From Edwardsiella ictaluri ATCC 33202 (GTDB taxonomy: Bacteria > Pseudomonadota > Gammaproteobacteria > Enterobacterales > Enterobacteriaceae): a stretch of DNA of 64,000 nucleotides. The DNA lies in contig NZ_AFJI01000008.1 of the NCBI RefSeq assembly GCF_000264785.1, positions 24,327 to 88,326 of the forward strand. The letters run 5' to 3'. The notes beneath the pieces were generated by a model, which ran no database searches, was not told the DNA's origin, and saw only the letters and a list, made by a program, of their open reading frames with translations. Positions 53,717 through 63,969 of this stretch are shown one piece after another. How positions within the stretch are numbered: the first letter of the stretch is position 1; the number at the start of each line of letters is the position of its first letter. The position numbers and the translations under genes are program-made.

Positions 53717-53992
53717 TTAACGACGACCTTCCGCAATGGCGGTTACCGCCTGCAGCTCGGCAGCTTCCTGCTCCTGCTGCTCCTGACGCTCACGTACGTC
53801 AAGGATCTGGTTGTTGATCAGACCCTCTTCGATTTCACGCAGGGCGAGAACCGTGGTCTTATCGTTCTCTTCCGGAACCAGCGGCTCTTTGCCGCCCGTC
53901 TGCATCTGGCGCGCGCGACGGGCTGCGACCAACACCAGGTCAAAACGGTTACCAATTTTCTCTACAGCGTCTTGAACAGTTACGCGTGCCAT
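53717..53992 (-). CDS. rpoZ: RNA polymerase omega subunit
   Basis: Small subunit that aids assembly of beta' into RNA polymerase and, with beta', forms a ppGpp site. It has 91 residues, beginning [20 protein letters not shown] and including [20 protein letters not shown]. It lies between gmk and spoT, the usual operon order. Confidence 0.98.
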   Translation of the reverse strand: MARVTVQDAVEKIGNRFDLVLVAARRARQMQTGGKEPLVPEENDKTTVLALREIEEGLINNQILDVRERQEQQEQEAAELQAVTAIAEGRR

Positions 53993-54046
53993 AAAAGTGC
54001 TACTCCACAGGTGAAGAAATGACTGGGCATGATACTGAAACAGGGC

Positions 54047-54679
<633 letters not shown>

Positions 54680-54790
54680 TTATCAGCGTGTAAAAGAGCG
54701 AAATATAGCAATATATTCGCTCATTATACACGGCTACGCTGCCGGTTGCAGCGCTCTCGTTGCGCCGACGCAGATTTCACGCCGCTCGGG

Positions 54791-55411
54791 CTATTCGCGC
54801 TCCGGCTGTTTATAGTCGAAGACCGGTAGGCTCAGATGGAAGCGCAGTGCCAGCAGACGGGCGGTGAAGCCCGCCACCAGGGTGATGATCACCGTGAGAT
54901 CCTGCGGTACCTGCAGGTATAGCAGCCCCAGGTAAAGCCAGGCGGCGGCGAATGAGATCCCGGCGTACAGCTCTTTCTGGAACACCAGCGGGATCTGATT
55001 GCAGAACAGATCGCGCAGTACCCCGCCGAACACCCCGGTGATCACGGCGGCGACCACCGCAATGATCGGGCCGTGCCCCATTTCCAGTGCCACCTGGGCG
55101 CCGATAATCGAAAACACCATCAGACCGACGGCATCCAGCAGCAGGAACAGGCGGCGCAGATGCGACATCAGCGGCGCCAGCCAGGTGGTCAGCACCGCAG
55201 CACAGGCGACGATCATAATGTTTTCCGGGTGTTTGACCCAGCTCAGCGGGTAGTGCCCCAGCAGCATATCGCGTACCGAGCCGCCACCGATGGCGGTGGC
55301 TGAAGCGATGATGATCACCCCGAAGGTGTCCATTTGGCGACGTCCCGCCGCCAGCGCGCCGGTCATCGCCTCCGCGGTAATACCGACAATATAGAGAATG
55401 CTCAGTAACAT
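54791..55411 (-). CDS. yicG: YicG membrane protein (UPF0126/TRIC-like)
   Basis: A 206-residue inner-membrane protein with two UPF0126 repeats, each containing a glycine-rich motif: [20 protein letters not shown] and [21 protein letters not shown]. coli YicG has been reported as a glycine transporter. The start [20 protein letters not shown] is the family start. It is the last conserved backbone gene before the accessory island that begins to its right. Confidence 0.92.
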   Translation of the reverse strand: MLLSILYIVGITAEAMTGALAAGRRQMDTFGVIIIASATAIGGGSVRDMLLGHYPLSWVKHPENIMIVACAAVLTTWLAPLMSHLRRLFLLLDAVGLMVFSIIGAQVALEMGHGPIIAVVAAVITGVFGGVLRDLFCNQIPLVFQKELYAGISFAAAWLYLGLLYLQVPQDLTVIITLVAGFTARLLALRFHLSLPVFDYKQPERE

Positions 55412-55813
55412 ATATGGGTATGCTCGTCCGTAAAGCCAGGGAAGGGATCGAAAAGGGGCAGGATAGTCAGCCAGGGCAGGCTGTGCGACTGAGTTTTTCT
55501 AAGGTATGCTGTTTCGAATTACTTTTAATAATGTATATATTCATTATATGCGGTATTTTATTCTATTTTTTGATAATAATGGATTAGTTTTTTTTGTGCA
55601 TTTCTCTGAGTGAAACCCATTTCAGTGATACAGAAAATAGACTGTGGGTGGGATGCAGAATGGTGGGTAGAAGCAGAATAAAAGCAATAATCCCTTCGCG
55701 TGTAAAGGCGCTGACGTGAATGGTATGTGCGGCTCCCCTCAGGGAATGGGATTCTGGCCGTCCCTTTGCAGGGGTGTTATTTTTGTATTTAGTGATTATG
55801 AGGAGGCTTATTC
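55412..55813. other. AT-rich gene-free stretch at the left edge of the accessory island
   Basis: About 400 bases. The yicG promoter must lie at the left end. Most of the rest is AT-rich with no convincing frame, repeat, tRNA or attachment site seen. Base composition changes sharply from the GC-rich yicG gene. Confidence 0.5.
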
Positions 55814-56097
55814 ATCGCTAAACTCGGTATCCGCCAGCAGGATTCGCTTGTCACTGGTTTGATTAATGGCGTGATTAACGGCTTGATTGTACACGGGCAG
55901 TTCAAGGGTGTTACAGCGCTTCCCTGTCGGTCAATGCCATTTCGTATGGACAGACGCCGGTCTGGGGAGAGGCGGTGTCACTGACTTTCGGCCTTGGGAT
56001 TATTCTGTCGCTGATTACCGCAAAACGGTTTGTCAGACATGTGCACAAGGCATTTCCAGCGATGCAAAACCGCTTTAATCCATCATTCTGCGTATGA
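55814..56097 (+). pseudogene. Remnant of a small membrane protein gene
   Basis: AGGAGG at 55801-55806 precedes, by 7 bases, a codon that reads ATC where a start is expected. The frame then gives IAKLGIRQQDSLVTGLINGV, INGLIVHGQFKGVTALP, and after a frameshift near 55920, LSVNAISYGQTPVWGEAVSL, TFGLGIILSLITAKRFVRHV and HKAFPAMQNRFNPSFCV to TGA at 56095. Two hydrophobic helices are visible. The destroyed start codon and frameshift mark it as decayed. The family is not recognised. Confidence 0.42.
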
Positions 56098-56451
56098 TGC
56101 GATAACGCAATGTACCGCGCCGTTCGGCTAGTCTGTGGCGTTGGCGGTGATCTGGAACAAATACATGGGGCGCTGGTGATATCCAGTTTTTGGCTGTATT
56201 TCTGGTGGGAGGGTTGCGTTTTGCATCACCCTTTTCATGGAATACCGTACCAAACAGAATCTGATTATTAAAAAAGTCAGTTTGTTGGATTGAGATCGCC
56301 GCCAAAATATTTTCAGGGGCAGGTATACCACTCATCGGCGCGGATCCCTCTCTGTTGCCTTCACTATGCCGGGTGTAACCATCCCGCATCATGCTACCAT
56401 TCACTTTCAGCGATCTTCCGGCGAACTGACCATAACTTGAAGAAGATAGCT
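56098..56451. other. Stretch without an assignable gene
   Basis: About 350 bases between two remnants. A minus-strand open frame at 56075-56404 reads for about 108 codons, but it shows no recognisable domain and crosses the end of the membrane-protein remnant, so it is not accepted. No repeats were seen. Confidence 0.4.
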
Positions 56452-56706
56452 ATGCGTAAAGCCCGTTTTACTAAGTATCGGATTACCGCTGTACTGAAAT
56501 CGGTAGCGGCTGGCAGAACGGTGAAAGATGTCTACCGTGGAGCCGGTATATATGAGGTTTGTGACGATGGCTGGAAAATAAAATACGGCGCTATGGAGGC
56601 CTGCGATATTAAGACGAACAAAAAATTAGAGGACGGTAACCGCCGATTGAAACTAATGTTCTCCAACCTAATTCTTGAGAGTGGTACACTGCAGGATGTG
56701 TATTAA
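56452..56706 (+). mobile_element. IS3-family transposase orfA remnant
   Basis: 84 codons reading MRKARFTKYRITAVLKSVAA then GRTVKDVYRGAGIYEVCDDG then WKIKYGAMEACDIKTNKKLE. This is the helix-turn-helix OrfA of an IS3-family element of the IS407/IS51 kind, with replacements at normally fixed positions (for example in the recognition helix and the YYNWKSKYGG block). No orfB follows and no terminal inverted repeats were recognised, so only a decayed fragment remains. Confidence 0.75.
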
Positions 56707-57132
56707 AAAATACTTAATCGATTGAGCGTTTTAATCTGATATATCGGTCGGAAAATTTTTGTTTTTATCTATTGGGAATGTCAAGTGTGGTGCGTGAAAT
56801 AATAGACAAATGGTTGGGATAATGTAACCGTAAATCTCCGCATAAATCGCTTAACAACCTGAGCACAAAAAACACCTGATGACAAATATAAACAGCGGAA
56901 CCTCAAGGCGCGCATGGAAAAAACCAGGTGTCTTTGCCGGTTTTTTTGCTCTTGTATAAATATATTTTATGTATTATAAATACGTCCTTATTCTTCCATG
57001 CCAGTTTAAGGAATGGCTGCGCTGAGATGTCTGGGGCCATATGGCTTTTACCGGGGTCATCCTTATCAAGCATGCTCCTTATTGATAGGTCGAAAATGAG
57101 GTCGTGACTGCAGGTCTTTGTAGGCGAAAGTA
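56707..57132. other. AT-rich stretch before the caspase-like gene
   Basis: About 425 bases with long A and T runs. A minus-strand open frame of 78 codons (56903-57139) has no recognisable content and overlaps the start of the next gene, so it is not called. The promoter of the next gene should lie at the right end. Nothing else is identifiable. Confidence 0.4.
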
Positions 57133-57717
57133 ATGACAAAACAAAAAATATTGATTATTGAATCACGCAGCGCTCTGGATATTTATGATGAACGATGCGA
57201 GGGAAATACGCTCAGGCAGGTTTTGGAATTACAAGGGGTAGCGGCAAAGTGTACTGAAGTGATTAATAAAGGAATGCTGCTCAAAGCATTAAAGATAGCG
57301 CAACGAGAACACATAAAATATGTACACATTAGTGCGCATGGATCAAGTGATGGCTTTACGTTAACGGATGGTGATTCCATTTCATGGAAGGATTTTGATA
57401 AAATAGCATGGCCTATATTAAAAGGGAAGTGCATTTGTTTTTCCAGTTGTTCTGTCGGTAGGGGGGCGGAGCAATTGTTCGATTTCCATAAATCTTTTTG
57501 TAACGCAATCGTCGGCCCTATCAGGGACATAACGTGGGGAGAGGGACTTGTTGCATATTCGGCATTTTATCATCGCGCACAATCTTACGAAAAATCATCT
57601 TTTCAGGATGTTCGGGTAATGAATAATATTGTTGGTGCAGGGACCTTTAGATTTATAGCATCACCTTATATATCATCAACCTATACAATTGATGGATCTC
57701 TAAAGCAGGGTTGTTAA
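57133..57717 (+). CDS. Stand-alone caspase-like (CHAT-type) protein
   Basis: A 194-residue AT-rich gene product with no signal peptide or membrane helix. The layout is that of the caspase/CHAT fold: a beta strand KILIIESR, then the catalytic-type His-Gly in YVHISAHGSSDG (H69, G70), then strand plus Cys in KCICFSSCSVGRGAEQLF (C106), then GPIRDITWGEGLVAYSAFYH. CHAT-fold proteases often act in host defence or toxin-like systems, usually fused to sensor domains; here no fusion is present. The substrate and partners are unknown. It lies just upstream of the type I restriction locus, oriented the same way. Confidence 0.6.
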   Translation: MTKQKILIIESRSALDIYDERCEGNTLRQVLELQGVAAKCTEVINKGMLLKALKIAQREHIKYVHISAHGSSDGFTLTDGDSISWKDFDKIAWPILKGKCICFSSCSVGRGAEQLFDFHKSFCNAIVGPIRDITWGEGLVAYSAFYHRAQSYEKSSFQDVRVMNNIVGAGTFRFIASPYISSTYTIDGSLKQGC

Positions 57718-57813
57718 ATTAATAAGACAGGGATGTCTGCTGATAAATCTAACACATAAAAATATTTATTATTTAAATAATGGTGGGGCTGCTCAGAAAA
57801 AACAGACAACACC

Positions 57814-57885
57814 ATGAAGAGTATTTATTCGTTAGTGATAAACAGGGGGGTGTGGAATCTTGTAAAATGTGTCGCCATGGAATGA
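57814..57885 (+). pseudogene. Possible ESPR leader remnant of an autotransporter adhesin
   Basis: A 23-codon frame reads MKSIYSLVINRGVWNLVKCV then AME and stops. The pattern M-(N/K)-x-I-Y-x-L-V-x-N-R-x-x-x-x-x-V resembles the extended signal peptide region (ESPR) that starts type V secreted proteins. No hydrophobic signal core or passenger follows, so if the match is real the gene is gone. Confidence 0.35.
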
Positions 57886-58153
57886 ATTCTGTTATTTCCA
57901 ACCAACGCTCATCCAGTTACCGTTATCCAGATAACGGTCGATCCGGAATCGTCGTGCTGTTTTTCGCGCCGGAATCTTGGCCGTTGCATTCAGCGCAACA
58001 TGAAGACTACATACGCCAGGCGTATCTTTGGCCCGAAGGCCACGCCCTCAAGCGCTGTACCCCATGTTGCTTTATGAGTATGAAATCAATAAAACCCGGC
58101 TGATTTTATGAGAGAATTTTAAAAAATATTGTCCCCAGACCGGAAGAGTGCTC
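57886..58153. other. Spacer before hsdR
   Basis: Gene-free sequence that shifts from AT-rich to GC-rich before hsdR. A short inverted repeat GTTATC/GATAAC is present near 57920-57940. The hsdR promoter and ribosome site (GGAAG at 58142-58146) should be at the right end. Confidence 0.4.
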
Positions 58154-60604
58154 ATGGCCGAGATCAACAAAGCGACCCTCACCGAAGCCGACATCATCTC
58201 CAAATACCTGCTGCCTGCCATCAAGGCGGCGGGGTGGGATGACCTGACCCAGATCCGCCAGGAAGTGAAGCTGCGGGATGGCAAAGTGGTAGTGCGCGGC
58301 CAGATGGCGGCACGCAAAAAGGTGAAATCGGCCGATATCGTGCTCTACCACAAGATGGGCTTGCCACTGGCGGTGATCGAGGCCAAAGCCAACAAGCATG
58401 AGATTGGCAAGGGAATGCAACAGGGGCTCGATTATGCCCGCCTGCTGGATGTGCCGTTCGTATTTTCCAGCAACGGCGATGGCTTCGTTTTTCATGACAA
58501 GACCAATCCGGCCACGCTGGAGTCCGAGATTGCGCTGGAGGATTTCCCCAGCCCGGGCCAGCTCTGGGACAAGCTCTGTACCTAGAAGGGCTATACCCAG
58601 GCCCAGTTACCCGTTATCAGCCAGGACTACTACTCCGATGGCAGCGGCAAATCCCCCCGCTACTACCAGCTGCAGGCCATCAACAAGAGCGTAGAAGCCA
58701 TATCGCAAGGTGAGGATCGGGTATTGCTGGTAATGGCCACCGGCACCGGCAAGACCTACACCGCGTTTCAGATCATCTGGCGTTTGTGGAAGGCGGGCGC
58801 CAAAAAACGCATCCTGTTTCTGGCCGATCGCAACATTTTGGTAGATCAGGCCAAGATCAATGACTTTCAGCCCTTTGGCCCGGCCATGACCAAGGTCAGT
58901 GGACGCACTATCGATCCTGCCTACGAGATCCATCTTGCTCTCTATCAGGCGCTCACCGGGCCGGAAGAGTCACAGAAAGCCTTTAAGCAGGTCTCACCCG
59001 ACTTCTTCGACCTGATTGTGGTGGACGAGTGCCACCGGGGCAGCGCCGCCGAAGACAGCGCCTGGCGCGAGATCCTCGAATACTTCTCATCGGCCACCCA
59101 GATTGGTCTCACCGCCACGCCCAAAGAGACCGAAACTGTCTCCAGCACCGATTACTTCGGTGACCCGGTTTATACCTACTCCCTGAAAGAGGGGATCGAA
59201 GATGGTTTTCTTGCCCCCTACAAGGTGGTACGGGTTGATATCGACGTCGATCTGCAGGGGTGGCGCCCTACCAAAGGGCAGCGGGACAAACAGGGCAACC
59301 TGATTGAAGATCGTATCTATAACCAGAAGGATTTCGACCACACTCTGGTGATCGACGAGCGTACCCAGCTGGTGGCCGAGACCATCACCAACTACCTCAG
59401 GAAAACCGACCCGATGGCCAAGACCATCGTCTTCTGCAACGACATCGATCATGCCGACCGCATGCGACGGGCGCTGGTCAACCTCAACCCGGAACAGATG
59501 GCCAAGGACGAACGCTATGTGATGAAAATCACCGGCGATGACGATCTTGGCAAGGCCCAGCTCGACAACTTCATCAACCCGAAAAAGCCCTATCCGGTGA
59601 TTGCCACCACCTCCGAGCTGATGACCACCGGCGTCGATGCCAAGACCTGCAAGCTGGTGGTGCTGGACCAAAACATCCAGTCCATGACCAAGTTCAAGCA
59701 GATCATCGGCCGTGGCACCCGCATCGACGACAAATACGGCAAGCTCTGGTTTACCATTCTCGACTTCAAGAAGGCCACCGAGCTGTTTGCCGATCCCCGT
59801 TTCGACGGTGAGCCGGAGCGCGTCATGGTGGTCACACCGGCAGACATCAACAACCCGGATGATGGTCTGGGCGATATCATCGATGGCGCCGATCCACTGC
59901 CTGCCGATGAATCCGGCGACCATGGCGATCCGTTTGCCCCCGGAGTCGATGAACAACCCGGCAGCTACACAACCGTGAATGGCGCGGGGGGGCAGGGCAC
60001 AGGCCCGCTGGGTGGCCCCGAGCCCGGGGTCAGCAGGTATTATGTCAACGGCGTGGCGGTCAGCGTCATCGCCGAGCGGGTGCAGTATTACGATGCCGAT
60101 GGCAAGCTGGTGACCGAATCCTTCAAGGACTACACCAAGAAGACCCTGCTCAAAGAGTTTGCCACCCTCGATGCCTTCACCAAACGCTGGCAAGGGGCCG
60201 AGCGCAAGCAAGCTATCATGGATGAATTGGCTCAGGCGGGCGTGCTGTGGGAGGTGTTGGAGCAGGAAGTGGGTAAGGAGCTCGACCCGTTCGACCTTAT
60301 CTGCCATGTGGTATACGATCAGCCACCGCTGACCCGCCGCGAGCGGGCCAACAACGTCAAAAAGCGCAACTATTTCACCAAGTACAACGACACCGCCCAG
60401 CAGGTGCTTACCAGCCTGCTCGACAAATATGCCGATCAGGGGGTGACCGAGATTGAGACCAAGGATGCGCTAAAAGTCGCCCCCTTTACCGAGTTGGGGC
60501 GCCCGCTGGAGTTGGCCAAGAAGGGTTTTGGTGGCCCCAAACAGTTCGAGCAGGCCATCACCGAACTGGAGCAAGAAATTTACCGTGAGCAGCAGAGCGC
60601 CTGA
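58154..60604 (+). pseudogene. hsdR: Type I restriction subunit HsdR, interrupted by an in-frame amber codon
   Basis: The frame of 817 codons is continuous apart from one TAG at 58583-58585 (codon 144, where TGG is likely from family context). The N-terminal 143 residues hold the nuclease domain: D61, E76-A-K78 in [13 protein letters not shown] and Q90/Y94 (QxxxY). After the stop comes the SF2 translocase: Walker A ATGTGKT at 195-201, DECH box in [23 protein letters not shown], and motif VI-like [14 protein letters not shown]. The C-terminal HsdM-contact region is intact. A separate motor fragment would need a start without a ribosome site. Restriction is therefore probably lost unless the amber is suppressed. 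hsdM follows 120 bases later. Confidence 0.9.
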
Positions 60605-60724
60605 CGACCTGACTGCTTCTGAACTACCATGCGGCCATTCCAATGATGGTCGCTTGTTTGATCGATCTTCCTGACGCATTCGCCCCTGTATTCGTCACCA
60701 TTTTTGTAAAAAGCAGAGAACCCC

Positions 60725-62212
60725 ATGTCATCCATCAGCTCAGTTATCAAATCCATTCAGGACATCATGCGTAAGGACGCCGGTATCGACGGTGATGCCC
60801 AGCGCCTCGGCCAGCTATCCTGGCTGCTGTTTTTGAAAGTGTTCGACGCCCAGGAAGAGGAGCTGGAGTTTGAACAGGATAACTACCGCTGCCCCATCCC
60901 CGAGCGCTTCCTGTGGCGTAACTGGGCGGCCGACAGCGAAGGGCTGACCGGCGATGCCCTGCTCGATTTCGTCAACAACGATCTGTTCGACAGCCTGAAA
61001 AACCAGCCAGCCAATATCGATCTCAACCCCCGTGGTTATGTGGTGAAAGAGGCGTTCAGCGATGCCTTTAACTATATGAAAAACGGCACCCTGCTCAAGC
61101 AGGTGATCAACAAGCTCAACGAGATCGACTTTACCGACAGCAGCGAGCGTCATCTATTCGGTGATATCTACGAGCAGATCCTGCGCGACCTGCAAAGCGC
61201 CGGTAACGCGGGCGAGTTCTACACCCCCCGCGCCGTCACCCGCTTTATGGTCAACCGCATCGACCCCAAGCTTGGCGAGCGGGTCATGGACCCGGCCTGC
61301 GGCACCGGTGGCTTTCTCGCCTGCGCCTTCGACCATGTCAAAGAGCACTATGTCGAGACCGCTGCTGACCACCAGACCCTGCAGCAGCAGATCCTGGGGG
61401 TTGAGAAGAAGCAGCTGCCGCACCTCCTTTGCACTACCAATATGCTGCTGCACGGTATCGAGGTGCCGGTGCAAATTCGCCATGGCAACACCCTCGACAA
61501 ACCGCTGTCGAGCTGGGACAGTGATATCGATGTGATCCTCACCAACCCGCCCTTTGGTGGAACCGAAGAGGATGGTATCGAGCAGAACTTCCCTGCCGAT
61601 CTGCGCACCCGTGAAACCGCCGACCTGTTCCTGCAACTGATTATCGAGGCCCTGAAAAAGGGCGGTCGTGCCGCTGTGGTGCTGCCCGATGGCACCCTGT
61701 TTGGGGAAGGCGTTAAAACCAAGATCAAGCAACTGCTCACCAGCGAGTGTAACCTGCACACCATCGTGCGGCTGCCCAACGGCGTGTTTGCCCCCTATAC
61801 CGGCATCAAGACCAATATCCTGTTCTTTACCAAGGGCCAGCCCACCCAGGATGTCTGGTTCTACCAGCACCCCTATCCGGCTGGGGTGAAGAGCTACAGC
61901 AAAACCAAGCCGATGAAGTTCGAGGAGTTTGAGGCCGAGATCGCCTGGTGGGGCGATGAGGCGGACGGCTTTGCTGCCCGGGTAGAGAACGAGCAAGCGT
62001 GGAAGGTCAGCATCGAGACCATTATCGAGCGTAACTTTAACCTCGATATCAAAAACCCCCATGTGGGCGAGCAGATAAGCCATGACCCCGATGAGCTGCT
62101 GGCGCGCTATGCCACAGAACAGGCCGAGATCCAGATCCTGCGTGACCAACTTAAAACCATTCTCGGTGATGCCTTAGGCAAGGGCACGGCCAAGCAGGAG
62201 GGACAGGCATAA
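60725..62212 (+). CDS. hsdM: Type I modification methyltransferase HsdM
   Basis: N6-adenine DNA methyltransferase subunit of the type I enzyme. It works with HsdS to methylate host DNA. It has 495 residues. The helical N-terminal domain (HsdM_N) covers about 10-140. The AdoMet motif DPACGTGGF is at 189-197, and the catalytic motif IV NPPF at 274-277 in VILTNPPFGGTEEDG. The C-terminal part ends KTILGDALGKGTAKQEGQA. It is complete, with no stops. Its last bases overlap the hsdS start (TAATGG), so the two are coupled. Confidence 0.95.
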   Translation: MSSISSVIKSIQDIMRKDAGIDGDAQRLGQLSWLLFLKVFDAQEEELEFEQDNYRCPIPERFLWRNWAADSEGLTGDALLDFVNNDLFDSLKNQPANIDLNPRGYVVKEAFSDAFNYMKNGTLLKQVINKLNEIDFTDSSERHLFGDIYEQILRDLQSAGNAGEFYTPRAVTRFMVNRIDPKLGERVMDPACGTGGFLACAFDHVKEHYVETAADHQTLQQQILGVEKKQLPHLLCTTNMLLHGIEVPVQIRHGNTLDKPLSSWDSDIDVILTNPPFGGTEEDGIEQNFPADLRTRETADLFLQLIIEALKKGGRAAVVLPDGTLFGEGVKTKIKQLLTSECNLHTIVRLPNGVFAPYTGIKTNILFFTKGQPTQDVWFYQHPYPAGVKSYSKTKPMKFEEFEAEIAWWGDEADGFAARVENEQAWKVSIETIIERNFNLDIKNPHVGEQISHDPDELLARYATEQAEIQILRDQLKTILGDALGKGTAKQEGQA

Positions 62213-63969
62213 TGGCGATCGAGAATCTGATTACCGACCATCTGGATCTCTGGACTGCGGCGGTGCGCCCCAAAAGCAGTGCGGGGCGCGGCGCGAGCAG
62301 CAAGCTAGAACTCACCGGCATCAAAAAACTGCGTGAGCTGATTTTGGAGCTGGCCGTGCGCGGCAAACTGGTGTCACAAGACCCCTGCGATGAACCTGCT
62401 TCTGTGCTGCTGGAGCGGATTGCTGCCGAAAAGGCGCGGTTGGTGAAAGAGGGTAAGCTTAAAAAGCCCAAGGCCTTGCCGGAAATTAGCGAGGAAGAGC
62501 AGCCTTTTGATCTACCAGAGGGGTGGGCGTGGGGAAGTATTGGATATATTACTGAGTTTGTTAATGGCTACGCATTTAAAAGTTCTGACTTTGCATCTGA
62601 GGGGGTTGGAATTGTAAAAATCGGCGATATTCAAGATGGTGAGATAGTAGTCGATAACATGTCGCGAGTATCACAGCATGTAGTTGATGGGCTGAATGAG
62701 AATCTTCAGGTGAAATCTGGGGATATGCTAATCGCTATGTCTGGAGCGACAACTGGAAAGTTAGGTTTCAATAAAACTGATGAGATATTTTATCTCAATC
62801 AACGAGTCGGCAAGTTCATAACATACTTGGTGGATAAAGAATTCCTTTACTATCCATTAGCGACAAAGATTGCTGAAAATCTTGCCAAAGCCATGGGAAG
62901 TGCGATTCCAAATATAAGTACCAAGCAAATAAATGAAATTACTATCGCTCTGCCACCGTTAGCTGAGCAACACCGCATCGTTGCCAAAGTGGATGAGTTA
63001 ATGGCTCTTTGCGACCAGTTGGAGCAGTGCAGCGAGTCGCAGCTGGCGGCCCATCAGACGCTGGTGGAGGCCCTGCTCGCCACGCTGACTGACTCCAGCG
63101 ATACCGAAGAGCTGGCGCAAAACTGGGCGCGGTTAAACACTCACTTTGATACCCTCTTTACCACCGAGGCCAGCATCGACGCTTTGAAACAGACCATCCT
63201 GCAACTGGCAGTGATGGGCAAGCTGGTACAGCAAGACCCGAGCGATGAACCTGCCTCAGCCCTGCTGGCGCGCATCGCCGCCGAAAAAGCGCAGCTGATC
63301 AAAGAGAAGAAAATCAAAAAAGAAAAACCGCTACCTGCGATTAGCGAGGATGAAAAACCATTTTCCTTACCCAAAGGTTGGGATTTCGCATACATGCAAG
63401 ATTTATGTTATCTGATAACGGATGGAACACATCAAACACCTAAATATACAGATGATGGTAGGCCGTTTATTTCTGCTCAGTGTGTAAAACCATTCAGATT
63501 TATGCCGGAGTTTTGTCGTTACGTATCCGAAGAACACTACCAGTTATATATAAAAAATCGGAGGCCAGAATTTGGTGACATCTTATTATCTCGTGTCGGT
63601 GCAGGCATTGGAGAAGCAGCTGTTATTGATTCTTGTTTAGAATTTGCAATATACGTAAGTACCGGATTACTTAAACCCAATAGGGGTGCAGTTTATTCCA
63701 AGTACCTAGAACTCTGGCTTAACTCACCTATCGGTAGAGGTTTTTCAGAGAGAAATACTTTGGGAAAAGGTGTTTCACAAGGGAATCTTAATCTTTCTTT
63801 GATAAGAAGTTTTATTGTTAGCCTGCCACCAAAGAAAGAACAAAAACTCATAGTCGCTAAAGTCGGTGAGATGATAACCCTCTGCGACCAACTAAAATCT
63901 TGCCTGCAAACCAGCCAGCAGACCCAACTTGCCCTGGCCGAGTCGCTGGTGGAAGGAGCGATTGCCTGA
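62212..63969 (+). CDS. hsdS: Type I specificity subunit HsdS with two target-recognition domains
   Basis: DNA-recognition subunit of the type I enzyme. It has 585 residues and an internal duplication. Conserved helix 39-105 (LRELILELAVRGKLVSQDP onward) is repeated at 325-390 (LKQTILQLAVMGKLVQQDP onward). The segment around LPPLAEQHRIVAKVDELMAL (248-267) recurs as LPPKKEQKLIVAKVGEMITL (538-557). Target-recognition domain 1 is about 106-247 and domain 2 about 391-537. The DNA of both domains is clearly AT-richer than the conserved parts, the usual sign of domain exchange. Each recognises one half of a split target; the bases cannot be predicted here. Confidence 0.94.
   Translation: MAIENLITDHLDLWTAAVRPKSSAGRGASSKLELTGIKKLRELILELAVRGKLVSQDPCDEPASVLLERIAAEKARLVKEGKLKKPKALPEISEEEQPFDLPEGWAWGSIGYITEFVNGYAFKSSDFASEGVGIVKIGDIQDGEIVVDNMSRVSQHVVDGLNENLQVKSGDMLIAMSGATTGKLGFNKTDEIFYLNQRVGKFITYLVDKEFLYYPLATKIAENLAKAMGSAIPNISTKQINEITIALPPLAEQHRIVAKVDELMALCDQLEQCSESQLAAHQTLVEALLATLTDSSDTEELAQNWARLNTHFDTLFTTEASIDALKQTILQLAVMGKLVQQDPSDEPASALLARIAAEKAQLIKEKKIKKEKPLPAISEDEKPFSLPKGWDFAYMQDLCYLITDGTHQTPKYTDDGRPFISAQCVKPFRFMPEFCRYVSEEHYQLYIKNRRPEFGDILLSRVGAGIGEAAVIDSCLEFAIYVSTGLLKPNRGAVYSKYLELWLNSPIGRGFSERNTLGKGVSQGNLNLSLIRSFIVSLPPKKEQKLIVAKVGEMITLCDQLKSCLQTSQQTQLALAESLVEGAIA

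Noticed and set aside
56075..56404. A 109-codon minus-strand frame in the island
   Set aside because: It covers the end of the membrane-protein remnant, with no domain or ribosome site identified.
56903..57139. A 78-codon minus-strand frame in the island
   Set aside because: It overlaps the start of the caspase-like gene, and its product shows no recognisable features.
57780..58103. A 107-codon plus-strand frame before hsdR
   Set aside because: No similarity and an atypical composition. The ESPR-like peptide in another frame is a better, though weak, reading of its first part.
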